Source: Aureitalea sp. L0-47 (GTDB taxonomy: Bacteria > Bacteroidota > Bacteroidia > Flavobacteriales > Flavobacteriaceae). Taken from it: 52,892 nt of DNA. Below are positions 8,332 through 16,654 of this stretch, one piece after another; the stretch's first letter is position 1, and each line of letters starts with the position of its first letter. The notes under the pieces are model-generated. The model did not search any database. It was not told the origin of the DNA and saw nothing but the letters and a program-made list of their open reading frames with translations. Made by a program: the position numbers and the translations under genes. The stretch spans positions 1 through 52,892 of the forward strand of contig NZ_JAFMTQ010000018.1 in NCBI RefSeq assembly GCF_026126405.1. Reading direction: 5' to 3'.

Positions 8332-9036
8332 TTAGTTAGCAGCAAGTGCGTTCATAACATAGCTAAGGGTGTTTCCCACAGATACATTACGAAGTTCTAC
8401 CTTCAGTTTTTTGTTTGAGTTCACAACGAAGATCTTTTTGTCCTGGTTCTTTTCGAAAGTGTAGGTGTGGTTGTTCATCAACGACCATGAGCTACCGTTC
8501 TTTTGCCATACGCGGATATTACCCCTGGCTTTCCCATTGGTTCTTCTTACGATAATTCTCGCTTTACCGGTGCAGGATGCTTTTGTGTAAATGGTCTTGT
8601 TGGTCTGTCCCATTAGCCTACCCGTCGACTTGTCTCCGGAAGTGGTAATGTTGCTGCTCTTTCCTTCGATCTTAGCACTGTACTTGAAAGTATTGGCAAC
8701 GGACTGATTAACTATCTGAACTTTGATCTGCTTTCCGCTTACATTGTTCAATGTCCTGGTCTTCGTACGTGTATAATTGCCGTTATCAAATTCAATTGGG
8801 TTTGGCTGCATTACATTATTAACGTAGATGTTTACCTGAGTTTCAGCGCGTCCACCGGTCTTACTTATCTTCACTACCGCCTGGTTCGAGGTAGCTGTAG
8901 TGATGATTGTTGCCGGATTTGCTGAATACACAGTTCCGTTTTTCGATTTTAACACCGTTGAACAGGTCTGTGCCGATGTCGTAAATGGAATAGCACAAAA
9001 GGCTATTAGCGCGATAAGGATACTTACTTTTTTCAT
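8332..9036 (-). CDS. Secreted protein with two copies of an uncharacterised beta domain
   Basis: A 234-residue protein with a signal peptide ending TTSAQ. The mature part holds two tandem copies of the domain found once in the adjacent downstream gene. Copy 1 (about 45-125) runs from NQAVVKISKTGGRAETQ to NQSVANTFKYSAKIEG, and copy 2 (about 135-232) from GQTNKTIYTKA to RNVSVGNTLSYVMNA. The hallmark is a GK/GG-[KR]-A turn, a Y-T-[FR] strand, a K-x-[FL]-x-[VL]-N hairpin and a closing N-x-SV-[AG]-N-[KT]-[FL]-x-Y. I do not recognise a named family. The fold is presumably a small beta sandwich. Confidence 0.85.
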   Translation of the reverse strand: MKKVSILIALIAFCAIPFTTSAQTCSTVLKSKNGTVYSANPATIITTATSNQAVVKISKTGGRAETQVNIYVNNVMQPNPIEFDNGNYTRTKTRTLNNVSGKQIKVQIVNQSVANTFKYSAKIEGKSSNITTSGDKSTGRLMGQTNKTIYTKASCTGKARIIVRRTNGKARGNIRVWQKNGSSWSLMNNHTYTFEKNQDKKIFVVNSNKKLKVELRNVSVGNTLSYVMNALAAN

Positions 9037-9078
9037 AATTGAAATTATTTAGGTTATTGATTATTAGATAATTTTATT

Positions 9079-9480
9079 TTATTCATCGTCTTCGAAGACC
9101 CGCTCCATCTGCATGAGATGCATTCTTAGTCTTGAACTCAATGCTGGTTTTTCCGTGCCGGGATGCGTTTTACGGGCATTTTTAACAGATTTAGGAAGGA
9201 TTAAATTCTTTCCGGCACCGTTTAAAACCGCCTTTTCATACTCCATTATGGTCTTTTTGGCCATCTGGATCTCGAATTGCAGAAGGCCTTTAGGGGGAAG
9301 ATGCTCGCCTAATTTTGCCAAGGCGATTGCTTTTTGTTTAAAAGCGGAGTTCCAACTGGCCTCTTTTTTGATCGATTCGATAATGATCCAGGGCGAGCCT
9401 TCTTTTCGCTCTTTCTGTGCATGAGTCGTTCCCATTACCATTACGGCTGCGAGGATTAGGATGATTTTTACTGATTTCAT
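9079..9480 (-). CDS. Small secreted basic protein of unknown function
   Basis: A 133-residue protein from the ATG that begins a good signal peptide (MKSVKIILIL...THAQ). An upstream in-frame start would add 23 residues lacking signal character and is not preferred. The mature protein is helical and Lys-rich, with an acidic end (ERVFEDDE). No family recognised. It lies 42 bases upstream of the two-domain secreted protein and about 130 bases after the TonB receptor of locus 1, so it could be the distal end of that operon or a separate unit. Confidence 0.7.
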   Translation of the reverse strand: MKSVKIILILAAVMVMGTTHAQKERKEGSPWIIIESIKKEASWNSAFKQKAIALAKLGEHLPPKGLLQFEIQMAKKTIMEYEKAVLNGAGKNLILPKSVKNARKTHPGTEKPALSSRLRMHLMQMERVFEDDE

Positions 9481-9610
9481 GTTGATGTTATTAAGTGAAT
9501 GATTCATTGATACCGCTAAACTACACAGAGCTAACGCGCTCATTATCAAAGAAATCAGCTAGGAATTGAAAATGTATGAATTCAGGTAGGGTGAATTTCT
9601 ATGCCCAAAT

Positions 9611-12166
9611 TCAGAAGAGAAGTTGAAAGGAGAAGTTAGGTGTAATACCGATAGATGAGGTCCTCACCTGGCTTACCGAGGTATTTCCGGAACCATCGTC
9701 GACAAGCGAGTATCTAATATTAAGAGTATTTCGCGTATCCAAAACATTTAGCACCGCAAGGTTGATCTTGGCTTCAATCTTATCAGAAAGCTGCCATAAA
9801 TATTCTGCGGAAGCGTCAAGGCGATAGTAGTCCGGTAATCGCTCTTCATTTGGATCATCGTATAGGATGATTTGTGAGAGGCCGTCGAATGTTGTTTCCT
9901 CTTCCTCCATCGGAATAGTGAAGGGCTTTCCTGTATGATAGTTAAGTCCAACCGCGATCTTTAATCTTTCCATAGGTGAATAAGAGCCGGCAACCGTAGC
10001 AGTATGTGTGACATCCAGGTTGTGCGGAAAGATCGATGGATCAAATGTCCCGAAATCGTATTCATTGTTCAGGTATGAATAACTCACCCAAATACTATAT
10101 GTTTTTTCCCTGCGGTTGATGATCAATTCACCCCCGGTAGCCGTATAGTTTCCAATCGCATTCGAGAACTGAAACTGATTTTGAAACCCCTGATTCCTGG
10201 AGGTTATACCCTCAACCATTTTGTAGAAACCTTCTGCATTCACAAACCATCCCTTTCGGTCGAACACAAGACCTACAGAACCCTGCTTGCTGTTAATTAC
10301 AGGAATATTTTCTTCATCGGCCAGGATCCATCGCCTTTTTTCAACACCCAAAAAATCACTATCGAAATCGATTCGCTGAGTGGTAGCCTGGCTCTTAATT
10401 TCTCCAAGTGCTTCGACCGAGAAGCCATTTCCTAAGTTCTGATGAACCGATATTCTCGGTTCCACCACAATCTTTTCAAACTTGTCGAAATAGTTAGCCC
10501 GAACTCCTGTAGAAATGTTTGTTTTTTCATTGTCCGACTTATACGTTAGACCCATAAAAACCGAATGCGTTCTGAGAACGTCCTTATCTAAATCGAGGAA
10601 TCGTGGTAAATTAACTTCCTGTTCATTGGTAATGCCAGTTTCCACAAATTGATACCCCCCGGTTAGCGAAACATTATTGGACAACAGTAAATGACCATCT
10701 GCTTTAATACCGGTCTCTAGCACATCGTTCTCCTGGAAAACCTCCTGGGTTGTAAGAAGATCGAGATTCAATGCACGGAGATAGTAGGTAGTGACATATC
10801 CCAGTACTTTGGTACGGAAGGTATCGTTCCACTGGCGTTCCCAGCTCACTCCTCCAAGAAGACTGCGTAAATTTAACTCACTTGTCTTGGAATTCCTCAG
10901 TGATGGGATGGTTTCTGTGAACTCCAGGGTATTGTTCATGGCGAGGAAATTGAGTCGGAACTTATCTCGCTCATTCAGATCCCACAATACCCTAGTGCTG
11001 AAATCGTAGAATGAAAAGTCCTCCTCGGCTGCAATGTCAAGGCCGGCTTCAGCAGCGTTTGTGTTGGTGATCTCGGTGTCTTGAAAAACCTTTTCCGAGT
11101 ACGTTCGATATACAGGGGATTCCCACAAGCTATTCAGTGAGATACGCCCCGAAAATTGCATACTCGCATTCTCCGAAACGGGTACCATCCCAAAGGCACT
11201 TCCATTGATCAGGTTGATCGCTGCCCCGCCTTTGAATTGAGTGTCGATTTCGTCTCGGGAATTCATGGAAATCACACCTGATACTCCATCACCGTACCTG
11301 GCCGGTGTTCCGTTCTTGTAGATATCTACGTCTGCAGTAATATCAGGATTAAAAGCCGAGATGAGACCAAAAAAGTGCCCGCTTTGATATGTTTTTATAT
11401 CGTTCCAAAGGATGAGGTTTTCATCGTGAGTGCCCCCCCGCACATTTATATTGGAAACGGTTTCATTTACACTTTGAATTCCCGGTAATGCCTGAGTGAC
11501 GAAGAGAATGTCATTTTCAACCTGCCCCGGCAGCAATCCGAATTCGGAAGTATTCAAGTGGATCGATCCATTCAGGGTCTTTTCGATACCCTGTACAAGA
11601 TAATTTGTGACAAACACAGTTTCCAGAGTAGATACTTCCGTAGGAATTAAAAAATTTTCACAGTCTTCGGATAATGATGAAACTGAAATTTCCCAGGGTT
11701 GATAACCTATATACCTTATCACTAAGCCTTCCTGGCCTATATACTTCGGAATATAGAAAGTACCATCTGAGCTGGCAATCGTACCATATGCGCTAAGTGT
11801 GGAAACTATACTGGCACCAGCAAGCGGTTGGCCCGTATCGGCGGCGATCAATTTACCGCACACATATTCTGAAACATTCCGAACAATAGATATATAGCGT
11901 TCATCGAGCTTATTGAATTGAACAGGTAGTTTTTGAATCAATTGGTCGAGCGCCTCATCAAGAGTTTCGACATCCTCGAATGCTATAGCCAGGTTCTCCA
12001 GTTCATCTGCAGCATAGGAAAAACGTATGTTGAAGGTGTCCTCTAATTGTTGTAGAACCGCGATCAGATCCTCGTTCTGAAGGTCCTGGCCCGTTCCTAT
12101 CTGAATGGAACAAACCCACAAGAATAACCACAGCAGTTGGTTGCGCCAATTCCGTTTACTTAACAT
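9611..12166 (-). CDS. TonB-dependent receptor with N-terminal signalling (STN) domain, locus 1
   Basis: An 851-residue outer-membrane receptor. After the signal peptide (ending GTGQ) comes an STN/secretin-like domain (about 32-88) that contacts FecR in the periplasm, then a carboxypeptidase-regulatory-like beta domain (about 102-175), a plug (about 190-305) with ALPGIQSVNETVSNINVRGG and ARYGDGVSGVISM, and a 22-strand barrel ending in an aromatic-terminated strand (NFSFQLLF). No SusD partner lies next to it, so this is a FecA-like transducer rather than a SusCD glycan importer. Its ATG overlaps the stop of fecR by 11 bases. It takes up and senses an unknown ligand. The receptor of locus 2 is a close paralogue. 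Confidence 0.93.
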   Translation of the reverse strand: MLSKRNWRNQLLWLFLWVCSIQIGTGQDLQNEDLIAVLQQLEDTFNIRFSYAADELENLAIAFEDVETLDEALDQLIQKLPVQFNKLDERYISIVRNVSEYVCGKLIAADTGQPLAGASIVSTLSAYGTIASSDGTFYIPKYIGQEGLVIRYIGYQPWEISVSSLSEDCENFLIPTEVSTLETVFVTNYLVQGIEKTLNGSIHLNTSEFGLLPGQVENDILFVTQALPGIQSVNETVSNINVRGGTHDENLILWNDIKTYQSGHFFGLISAFNPDITADVDIYKNGTPARYGDGVSGVISMNSRDEIDTQFKGGAAINLINGSAFGMVPVSENASMQFSGRISLNSLWESPVYRTYSEKVFQDTEITNTNAAEAGLDIAAEEDFSFYDFSTRVLWDLNERDKFRLNFLAMNNTLEFTETIPSLRNSKTSELNLRSLLGGVSWERQWNDTFRTKVLGYVTTYYLRALNLDLLTTQEVFQENDVLETGIKADGHLLLSNNVSLTGGYQFVETGITNEQEVNLPRFLDLDKDVLRTHSVFMGLTYKSDNEKTNISTGVRANYFDKFEKIVVEPRISVHQNLGNGFSVEALGEIKSQATTQRIDFDSDFLGVEKRRWILADEENIPVINSKQGSVGLVFDRKGWFVNAEGFYKMVEGITSRNQGFQNQFQFSNAIGNYTATGGELIINRREKTYSIWVSYSYLNNEYDFGTFDPSIFPHNLDVTHTATVAGSYSPMERLKIAVGLNYHTGKPFTIPMEEEETTFDGLSQIILYDDPNEERLPDYYRLDASAEYLWQLSDKIEAKINLAVLNVLDTRNTLNIRYSLVDDGSGNTSVSQVRTSSIGITPNFSFQLLF

Positions 12167-13055
12167 AGAGGGTCACTTCATCCCCTCCAACGGTATAACC
12201 AAGTCGGAGCGGATCGCAAATAGAACGGAGTGCTAACTCCAGGTTGTCATGCGTAAAGCTACCAGTAAAACGTTTGTTGGCTATATTTTCAGGTGAGGTT
12301 ATATTTATTGGATATTGCTGTTCTAATTCATTTATTACTTCGGAAAGAGTAGCGTTCTCAAAACTGCTCTCATTGGCTATCCAACTGGGCGCGCTATTAC
12401 TGATGGCAGTATGAACAACTATTTTATTATTCTGGACTTGCAATTTATTTCCGGCGGGGAGTTTAATAAGTGTATCATTGAACGCAACACTAACTAAGCC
12501 TTCGTAGCAGTTTATGCTGAAATTGCTCTCCCTTGAGAATACGTTGAATTGAGTTCCTAAAACCTTTACAGTTCCCTGGCTTGTTTCTACGCTGAAGGTA
12601 TTTCCCTTGGTTACTTTAAAGTAGGCTTCTCCATCTAAAGCGAGGGATCGATTTTTGTCCCAACTTCTTTTCTTATATCGAATCTCGGAGGAAGCATTTA
12701 GTTGTACTTCGGAATTGTCTGGTAAAGTGAAACTTTCTTTTTGTGCGACGCCTGTTCGCACACTAGTATCTACGGAGTTTATGAACACATAACTTACCAC
12801 AACTAACACGACCATTGCAGCTATTTGAAGTATCCTCTTATAGCTGGATCTATTCGAAGTACCGATTCTTTTCAGTTTTTCCTTCTGAATGGCTTCAAAG
12901 TTTGATTCTGCCTTGAATTCCGGTGGTTCAAATTCTGAAGTGCTTTCTGCTATCCGGGTATATTCGGCATATTCAGGATCAGAACGAAGGACCACAATAT
13001 CCTCCGCAGAAGCATCGCCGTTAAGATATTTGTGTAGTAGGTAATCTTTTTCCAT
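12156..13055 (-). CDS. FecR-family anti-sigma factor / signal transducer, locus 1
   Basis: A 299-residue inner-membrane protein. A short cytoplasmic N-terminal region (1-70) should bind the sigma factor. One transmembrane helix (about 74-92) leads to the periplasmic FecR domain (about 100-200, with LPDNSEVQLNASS, LDGEAYFKV and VLGTQFNV) and a C-terminal DUF4974/STN-like domain (about 225-298) that interacts with the receptor. Order sigma-fecR-receptor is standard for the FecIRA type. A promoter-like element sits just upstream, between the sigma stop and this ATG. Confidence 0.94.
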   Translation of the reverse strand: MEKDYLLHKYLNGDASAEDIVVLRSDPEYAEYTRIAESTSEFEPPEFKAESNFEAIQKEKLKRIGTSNRSSYKRILQIAAMVVLVVVSYVFINSVDTSVRTGVAQKESFTLPDNSEVQLNASSEIRYKKRSWDKNRSLALDGEAYFKVTKGNTFSVETSQGTVKVLGTQFNVFSRESNFSINCYEGLVSVAFNDTLIKLPAGNKLQVQNNKIVVHTAISNSAPSWIANESSFENATLSEVINELEQQYPINITSPENIANKRFTGSFTHDNLELALRSICDPLRLGYTVGGDEVTLYVK

Positions 13056-13073
13056 AATTCTGATAATTCATAG

Positions 13074-13104
13074 GTATAACAGTCATCTGGGATTTTACCC
13101 TACC
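13074..13104 (-). promoter_or_regulatory. Putative ECF-sigma promoter of fecR-receptor operon, locus 1
   Basis: On the minus strand GGTAGG-N16-CTGTTATAC, starting one base after the sigma stop codon and ending 19 bases before the fecR ATG. Sixteen bases between the two boxes fits a -35/-10 pair. The same element with identical spacing precedes the divergent lipoprotein of this locus and both target units of locus 2. Confidence 0.75.
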
Positions 13105-13611
13105 TTAAATATTTTTAAATTCAGTTCGCAGCGCTTTCAGGGCCTGGCTCATCCGCTTTTCAACCGCTTTTACACTAATATTTAAATGTTCTGCTATCTC
13201 AGTATATTTCATACCTTCAATTCTATTCAAAAGAAATGCCGTACGTTGTGCTTCACTCAAATTAGCTATGGCATCCTGTAATTTCTTATGATATTGTTTC
13301 TCCTCCAGCACGAATTCGGGAGATTGGTTATCCACCTTACTCGGACTTAGCTGTGCGTGTTTCAGGACTACTTTTTTATGAGCTACTTCGTTTAGAAAAG
13401 CATTATTGGCTACTGTAAATAAAAATGACTTGGCTTTATCCTTGGTTACCTTTGCACAATTGTTCCATAATTTTATAAAAGCCTCCTGCACCAGATCATC
13501 CGCCTGTGCTTCATCTCCGCATTTAAAATATACGAATCTCCAGACAGACTGACTAATATCATTGTAGATGCTGCTGAATACCATTTCATTGCAAACTGAT
13601 TTTTGATCCAA
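13105..13611 (-). CDS. FecI-like ECF RNA polymerase sigma factor, locus 1
   Basis: A 168-residue group IV sigma factor. Region 2 (about 15-80) includes ADDLVQEAFIKLWNNC for -10 recognition and core binding. Region 4 (about 110-163) includes AFLLNRIEGMKYTEIAEHLNIS and VEKRMSQALKALR for -35 recognition. The only usable start upstream of the conserved VC-[ND]-E segment, shared with the locus 2 sigma, is a TTG at the right end, and an in-frame stop lies four codons before it. A rare start codon may keep the level low. A TATATTTG box upstream points to housekeeping transcription rather than autoregulation. Confidence 0.93.
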   Translation of the reverse strand: MDQKSVCNEMVFSSIYNDISQSVWRFVYFKCGDEAQADDLVQEAFIKLWNNCAKVTKDKAKSFLFTVANNAFLNEVAHKKVVLKHAQLSPSKVDNQSPEFVLEEKQYHKKLQDAIANLSEAQRTAFLLNRIEGMKYTEIAEHLNISVKAVEKRMSQALKALRTEFKNI

Positions 13612-13637
13612 TATTTTGTTTTATAAAGTGGTTCAAT

Positions 13638-13645
13638 CAAATATA
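13638..13645 (-). promoter_or_regulatory. Housekeeping -7 box of sigma gene, locus 1
   Basis: TATATTTG on the minus strand matches the Bacteroidota TAnnTTTG box and lies about 27 bases before the TTG start. No convincing TTTG -33 box is seen. It overlaps the divergent regulatory gap that also carries the ECF-type element for the lipoprotein. Confidence 0.5.
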
Positions 13646-13668
13646 TCAAAAAAAAATCCATAAAGTAG

Positions 13669-13699
13669 GGTAGGGTATTTTGATCGAAGCCTGTTTAAC
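13669..13699 (+). promoter_or_regulatory. Putative ECF-sigma promoter of repeat lipoprotein, locus 1
   Basis: GGTAGG-N16-CTGTTTAAC, ending 26 bases before the lipoprotein ATG. It shares GGTAGGGTA and, 13 bases later, CTGTT with the fecR promoter of the same locus, while the locus 2 copies have GGTAGGAATTTTC and TTGTT. This suggests locus-specific recognition. Confidence 0.75.
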
Positions 13700-13724
13700 A
13701 TCCAAAGAACCTAAATAGAAAGAC

Positions 13725-15509
13725 ATGAAAAAATTTGCACGATTACCATTACTCCTTATTCTTGCCCTAACCTTCCTGGCTACTTCTTGCCAGAAGGAAG
13801 AGGAAATGTTTATTGATGAAACCAACGAAGAAACGATAACTGCCAATTCTGTGCTGGCCAACCTTCTGTTACGCACCTCGCAAAACGCCGGTGATCTGGA
13901 CGACATTATTGACGGGAGCAGTTGTTTCTCGGTTAAATTTCCTATTACCGTGATTGCGAACGGTCAGCAAGTTACCTTACTCGATGAGGATGATCTGGAT
14001 ATAATCGAAGCTATTTTCGATCAATTTCCTAACGACATTGATACTCTGGAGATCGTATTCCCCATTACGGTGATCTTAGATGATTATACCGAACTGGTCT
14101 TGAATAGCCAGGACGAACTTGATGCTCTTATTGCAGCCTGTGAGAATGATGGATTCCCCGACTCTATTAGTTGTCTGGATTTCGAATACCCGATCACATT
14201 CTTCACATTCGATAACAACCAGCAACAAACGGGTACCGTGACCGTGAATAACGATATGGAACTATATCAGTTCCTGAGTAATATTGGCGATGATGATTTC
14301 TTCAGCATCGATTATCCTATCAATGTGATCCTACAGGACGGTACTGTAGTGCAGGTCAATTCTAATTCGGAACTCGAAGCGCAGATCGAAGCGTGTGAAA
14401 ACAGCAGTGGTGGAGGAAACCCCATCGATCCTGCAGTATTTGAACAAAACCTTACCACGGGTGTATGGTATATCACTTATTTCTTTGACGATTTCGACGA
14501 AACATCAAACTACAACAGTTACGAATTTACTTTCGAAACTGATAATACTGCCCAGGCTACTAATGGAACCAATACTGTTCCGGGAACATGGATGTTCGAG
14601 GGTGGAAATACACCGGACCTTACGTTGTTCTTCGGAACGAACGACCCCTTCGACGAATTGGATGACGACTGGGATATAATCGAAGCAACTAATGAGATCA
14701 TTCGTCTGCGTGACGTAAGCGGCGATGGAAGTATAGACTATCTCACATTTGAACGCACGCCAGCCACAGGTGGAGGAGGAACAGGAACTAACGACCTGAT
14801 CAATGAGTTAACCGATGGAGTTTGGTATGTAAACTTACTGGATGACGATGGTGAGATCGAAACCTGTGACTACGTAGAGTATGTATTCACTTACAACCTG
14901 AATGGTACCGCAACAGCCGTAAGTGCCACAACCACGGTTAATGGTTTCTGGAGCGTTCAACTAGATGATGGAATGCTCGATCTTGTACTGAATTTTGACA
15001 TTACAGCCGACCCTAATTTTGAAGACATCAACGACGACTGGGATGTTACCTCCTTTAGTTCAGAACTGATAAGCCTCTTAGATGTAAGTGGTGGAAATGG
15101 CGGAACAGATGTTCTCGAGTTCGGAAGAATGCCAGCCACAGGATGTGGTGGAGGTGGCGGTGGATCTGCCCAGGCTCTAAATGATGCCTTGCTCGACGGA
15201 CTTTGGTTCGTAGCCGAATACCTGGACGACGGATTCGATGAAACCGGAATATACAACGGATATCAATTGGATTTCAGTGCCGGAGGATCGGTAACTGCTT
15301 CCAATGGCGGCAATAACTTCAACGGAACCTGGTCTGTGATCGACACCGGAGGTGATCTTGATCTGATGCTAGACTTCGGAACACAAATACCCTTCGATGA
15401 GTTCAATGACGACTGGGATGTGCTGAATTTTACCACTACCCTTGTAGAACTGGAAGATGTTAGTGGTGGCGGTGGTGGAACCGATAACCTAACACTTCAA
15501 AAACTTTAA
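13725..15509 (+). CDS. Modular lipoprotein: four-Cys PI-repeat domain plus three lipocalin-like repeats
   Basis: A 594-residue acidic lipoprotein (lipobox LATSC, Cys22). The N-terminal domain (about 40-225) has four tandem half-repeats, each opening with a strand such as F-P-I-T-V (72-76, 112-116, 156-160, 198-202) and continuing to a V-N-S-x-x-E-L helix. Cysteines 67, 139, 150 and 224 may form disulfides. A Gly-rich linker leads to three repeats (about 236-345, 355-468, 482-594) of a beta-barrel-like unit with G-x-W near the start, G-x-W-S in the middle, and D-D-W-D plus a D-V-S-G-[DG] turn near the end. The DVSGDGSID loop resembles a Ca2+-binding loop. Transcribed divergently from its sigma factor, it is probably a surface partner of the TonB receptor. 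Confidence 0.9.
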   Translation: MKKFARLPLLLILALTFLATSCQKEEEMFIDETNEETITANSVLANLLLRTSQNAGDLDDIIDGSSCFSVKFPITVIANGQQVTLLDEDDLDIIEAIFDQFPNDIDTLEIVFPITVILDDYTELVLNSQDELDALIAACENDGFPDSISCLDFEYPITFFTFDNNQQQTGTVTVNNDMELYQFLSNIGDDDFFSIDYPINVILQDGTVVQVNSNSELEAQIEACENSSGGGNPIDPAVFEQNLTTGVWYITYFFDDFDETSNYNSYEFTFETDNTAQATNGTNTVPGTWMFEGGNTPDLTLFFGTNDPFDELDDDWDIIEATNEIIRLRDVSGDGSIDYLTFERTPATGGGGTGTNDLINELTDGVWYVNLLDDDGEIETCDYVEYVFTYNLNGTATAVSATTTVNGFWSVQLDDGMLDLVLNFDITADPNFEDINDDWDVTSFSSELISLLDVSGGNGGTDVLEFGRMPATGCGGGGGGSAQALNDALLDGLWFVAEYLDDGFDETGIYNGYQLDFSAGGSVTASNGGNNFNGTWSVIDTGGDLDLMLDFGTQIPFDEFNDDWDVLNFTTTLVELEDVSGGGGGTDNLTLQKL

Positions 15510-15534
15510 AAATAACCCTTACAGAAAATAGTAA

Positions 15535-16017
15535 ATGATGAAAACGCAAATCTTAAAGACAGTTTTAGCCCTATTTGTTTCCTTAATGCTGGTTGGATGT
15601 TCCGATGATGATTCGAACGATACTAATACCAACAACAACTCAAATCTGGTTGCCGAGGCGAATCAGGTAGCCCAAAGCGGAAGTTGGAGAATCTCTTACT
15701 TCTGGGATTCAAACAAGGATGAAACCTCAAATTTCACAGGATATGTATTCAATTTCAATAGTGATGGTACTCTGGTAGCTACGCGAAACAATGACACGGT
15801 GAATGGAACATGGTCTGTAACTGACAGTAGTAGCAGTAGCTCATCGAGCAGTAACGATGTTGACTTCAATATCTTCTTCAATGTGCCTCAGAGTAGCGAT
15901 TTTGAAGATCTGAATGACGACTGGGATATCGTTTCCGTTACAAATACTATGATCGAACTCACGGATGTTAGTGGAGGAAACGGGGATACGGACTTCCTGA
16001 CATTTGTAAAGATCTAA
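15535..16017 (+). CDS. Lipoprotein with a single lipocalin-like repeat
   Basis: A 160-residue lipoprotein (lipobox LVGC; Cys near 22) followed by an Asn/Asp-rich linker and one copy of the repeat that occurs three times in the preceding gene. It keeps SGSWRISYFWD, DETSNFTGYVFNF, NGTWSV, LNDDWDIVSV and DVSGG. A nine-serine run encoded by mixed AGT/AGC/TCA/TCG codons interrupts the repeat. It starts 25 bases after the modular lipoprotein, so both should share the ECF-type promoter. A plausible stand-alone version or ancestor of the tandem repeats; function unknown. Confidence 0.88.
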   Translation: MMKTQILKTVLALFVSLMLVGCSDDDSNDTNTNNNSNLVAEANQVAQSGSWRISYFWDSNKDETSNFTGYVFNFNSDGTLVATRNNDTVNGTWSVTDSSSSSSSSSNDVDFNIFFNVPQSSDFEDLNDDWDIVSVTNTMIELTDVSGGNGDTDFLTFVKI

Positions 16018-16200
16018 TGAGTTTGGTTAGTTGACGGAGAGGTCTCCCGATCAGGGATTCGGAAAATTTAGGCAAACGATTTATCGTAATGAAATAGCCA
16101 TGAAAAAGAAAAGTCCAGGTGACTTCCGTTTCCGGACGAGATCTGACCAGGCGGCCTCTCCTTCCTTAACCAGGAATTAGCTCCTCCTTTTTGCCCCACT

Positions 16201-16235
16201 AAAAAGCCATCCAAATTAAACTGGATGGCTTTTTA
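16201..16235. terminator. Bidirectional intrinsic terminator between locus 1 and locus 2
   Basis: AAAAAGCCATCCA pairs with TGGATGGCTTTTT around a seven-base loop, with A and T tracts on both sides. It closes the plus-strand lipoprotein operon and the minus-strand locus 2 operon. The 180 bases before it hold no supported gene. Confidence 0.88.
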
Positions 16236-16252
16236 TTGTATTTGTATGTCCT

Positions 16253-16654
16253 TTATTCTTTGTGTTTCTGAAGTAGGGATTCTAACTCAGTTCTCATTTC
16301 GGAACGCTTAAGAATAAAAGCGCTTTCCTTTCTGTCATCTACCAATGTCAATACCGAAGTTAGCATTTCCCGTTTATTCGATTTTCCTTCGGGATCATTG
16401 GCGATCTTTTGAGCAAGGTTCATTATTTCCTCGTATTCTGAAGGTTCCAGGGAAACCCTGAAAGCTTCTCCTCCGGAATATACCCCGGAAGAGCTCTCTC
16501 TTTCGGTTATGGGATCATAGGAAAGAGCATCGGAGGATACTACATAGACATTATTGTTCTGGTCCGAATAAACTAATTTCATAGGGTTACTGCTTGTACA
16601 ATTCAGAAAAAAGAAAACGCCTAATACCGCTACAACTTGAATGGTCCGTTTCAT
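16253..16654 (-). CDS. Hypothetical small lipoprotein, coupled to M28 peptidase
   Basis: A 133-residue lipoprotein (hydrophobic segment then lipobox FLNC, Cys19). The mature part has a short beta-like N-terminal region (KLVYSDQNNNVYVV) and a helical Lys/Glu-rich C terminus. No family recognised. Its ATG shares one base with the stop of the upstream peptidase (TAATG), implying translational coupling. A role with the peptidase or receptor is inferred from position only. Confidence 0.8.
   Translation of the reverse strand: MKRTIQVVAVLGVFFFLNCTSSNPMKLVYSDQNNNVYVVSSDALSYDPITERESSSGVYSGGEAFRVSLEPSEYEEIMNLAQKIANDPEGKSNKREMLTSVLTLVDDRKESAFILKRSEMRTELESLLQKHKE

Noticed and set aside
9584-9614. GGTAGG on the plus strand near the end of the locus 1 receptor gene
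   Set aside because: No TGTT-type box follows at 16 bases and it would transcribe antisense to the receptor; treated as chance.
15826-15855. Nine-serine run in the small lipoprotein as a phase-variable repeat
   Set aside because: Codons are mixed, so there is no uniform DNA repeat for slippage; likely a flexible linker.
16100-16180. Possible 26-residue open frame beginning MKKKSPGDF
   Set aside because: Short, low-complexity, no signal or family trait, and no promoter or conserved feature to support it.
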